From positions 310,001 through 374,000 of the forward strand of contig NZ_CP042914.1 in assembly GCF_008065135.1 (NCBI RefSeq): 64,000 bases of DNA, written 5' to 3'. Below the pieces are notes generated by a model, which had not been told where the DNA came from, searched no databases, and saw nothing but the letters and a program-made list of their open reading frames with translations. The translations under genes and the position numbers were made by a program. The stretch is from Roseimaritima ulvae (GTDB lineage Bacteria; Planctomycetota; Planctomycetia; Pirellulales; Pirellulaceae). This document shows, piece after piece, positions 63,974-64,000 of this stretch. Every line of letters starts with the position of its first letter. Within the stretch, counting starts at the first letter, position 1.

Positions 63974-64000
63974 GTAGCCGAAGTCGCCAGACTTTGGAAA
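63974..64000 (+). repeat. REP-like hairpin (CGCCAG loop), cut by window end
   Basis: GTAGCCGAAGTCGCCAGACT and TTGGAAA run to the last base. An inverted partner is probably just outside the window. Confidence 0.8.

Noticed and set aside
1-64000. tRNA, rRNA or known riboswitch
   Set aside because: I saw no cloverleaf, ribosomal segment or conserved aptamer on either strand, although short RNAs could be missed by eye.

Overview
The window reads as a piece of chromosome from a planctomycete of the Pirellulaceae (Rhodopirellula-like). The basis is gene content, not a database match. It carries planctomycete hallmarks: a PSD1/DUF1549-DUF1553 protein paired with a DUF1501 protein, PVC-type heme-binding dehydrogenases with HEAT repeats and a C-terminal CxxCH, Tat-exported Gfo/Idh/MocA oxidoreductases, secreted sulfatases, a DUF6807 (PmoA-like) protein and a VCBS/ASPIC giant protein. 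Genes sit on both strands, mostly singly or in pairs, and many gaps are filled with short hairpin repeats.

Layout. 1-3.2 kb: glycerol catabolism (glpK end, glpD, glpF). 3.3-7.1 kb: ceramidase-like protein plus a sodium:solute symporter, 1 bp apart. 7.3-16.2 kb: sulfatase, dimethylformamidase-like protein, a 1404-aa ceramidase/heme-dehydrogenase fusion, and a divergent oxidoreductase. 16.3-17.5 kb: a non-coding 170-bp tandem array. 17.5-24.9 kb: SGNH hydrolase, endonuclease/phosphatase, DUF1501 and PSD1 pair, small His-rich exported protein. 25.1-29.8 kb: a decayed zone with a PSD1-DUF1501 deletion chimera, a GH130/glycosyltransferase scar and an intact GH130 gene. 29.8-31.3 kb: an IS4-family element. 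31.4-41.0 kb: lipase-like hydrolase, small membrane protein, oxidoreductase, sulfatase, a second heme dehydrogenase, MFS exporter. 41.2-42.7 kb: a second, different IS4-family element. 42.8-64 kb: mostly housekeeping genes (panB, metallophosphoesterase, aconitase, rarA, UDP-sugar pyrophosphorylase, dapL) mixed with a DPP III-like zinc hydrolase, the VCBS/ASPIC protein, a SelA-like protein without its PLP lysine, a 29-residue basic protein too short for normal gene calling, DUF1499, PfpI, DUF6807 and SGNH proteins.

The secreted sulfatases, ceramidase-like hydrolases, dehydrogenases, GH130 and symporter fit an organism that degrades complex, sulfated polymers outside the cytoplasm. The glp genes, aconitase, panB and dapL are core metabolism.

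The most interesting signal is not a gene. It is a set of dispersed GTAG-capped hairpin repeats in nearly every larger intergenic gap. Their stems covary while their loops stay fixed, either CGCCAG or GGA. This is the form of REP sequences mobilised by RAYT (Y1/HUH) transposases. Both insertion sequences here have landed in such palindromes, one copy sits inside a signal-peptide region, and several copies supply a neighbouring gene's TAG stop codon.
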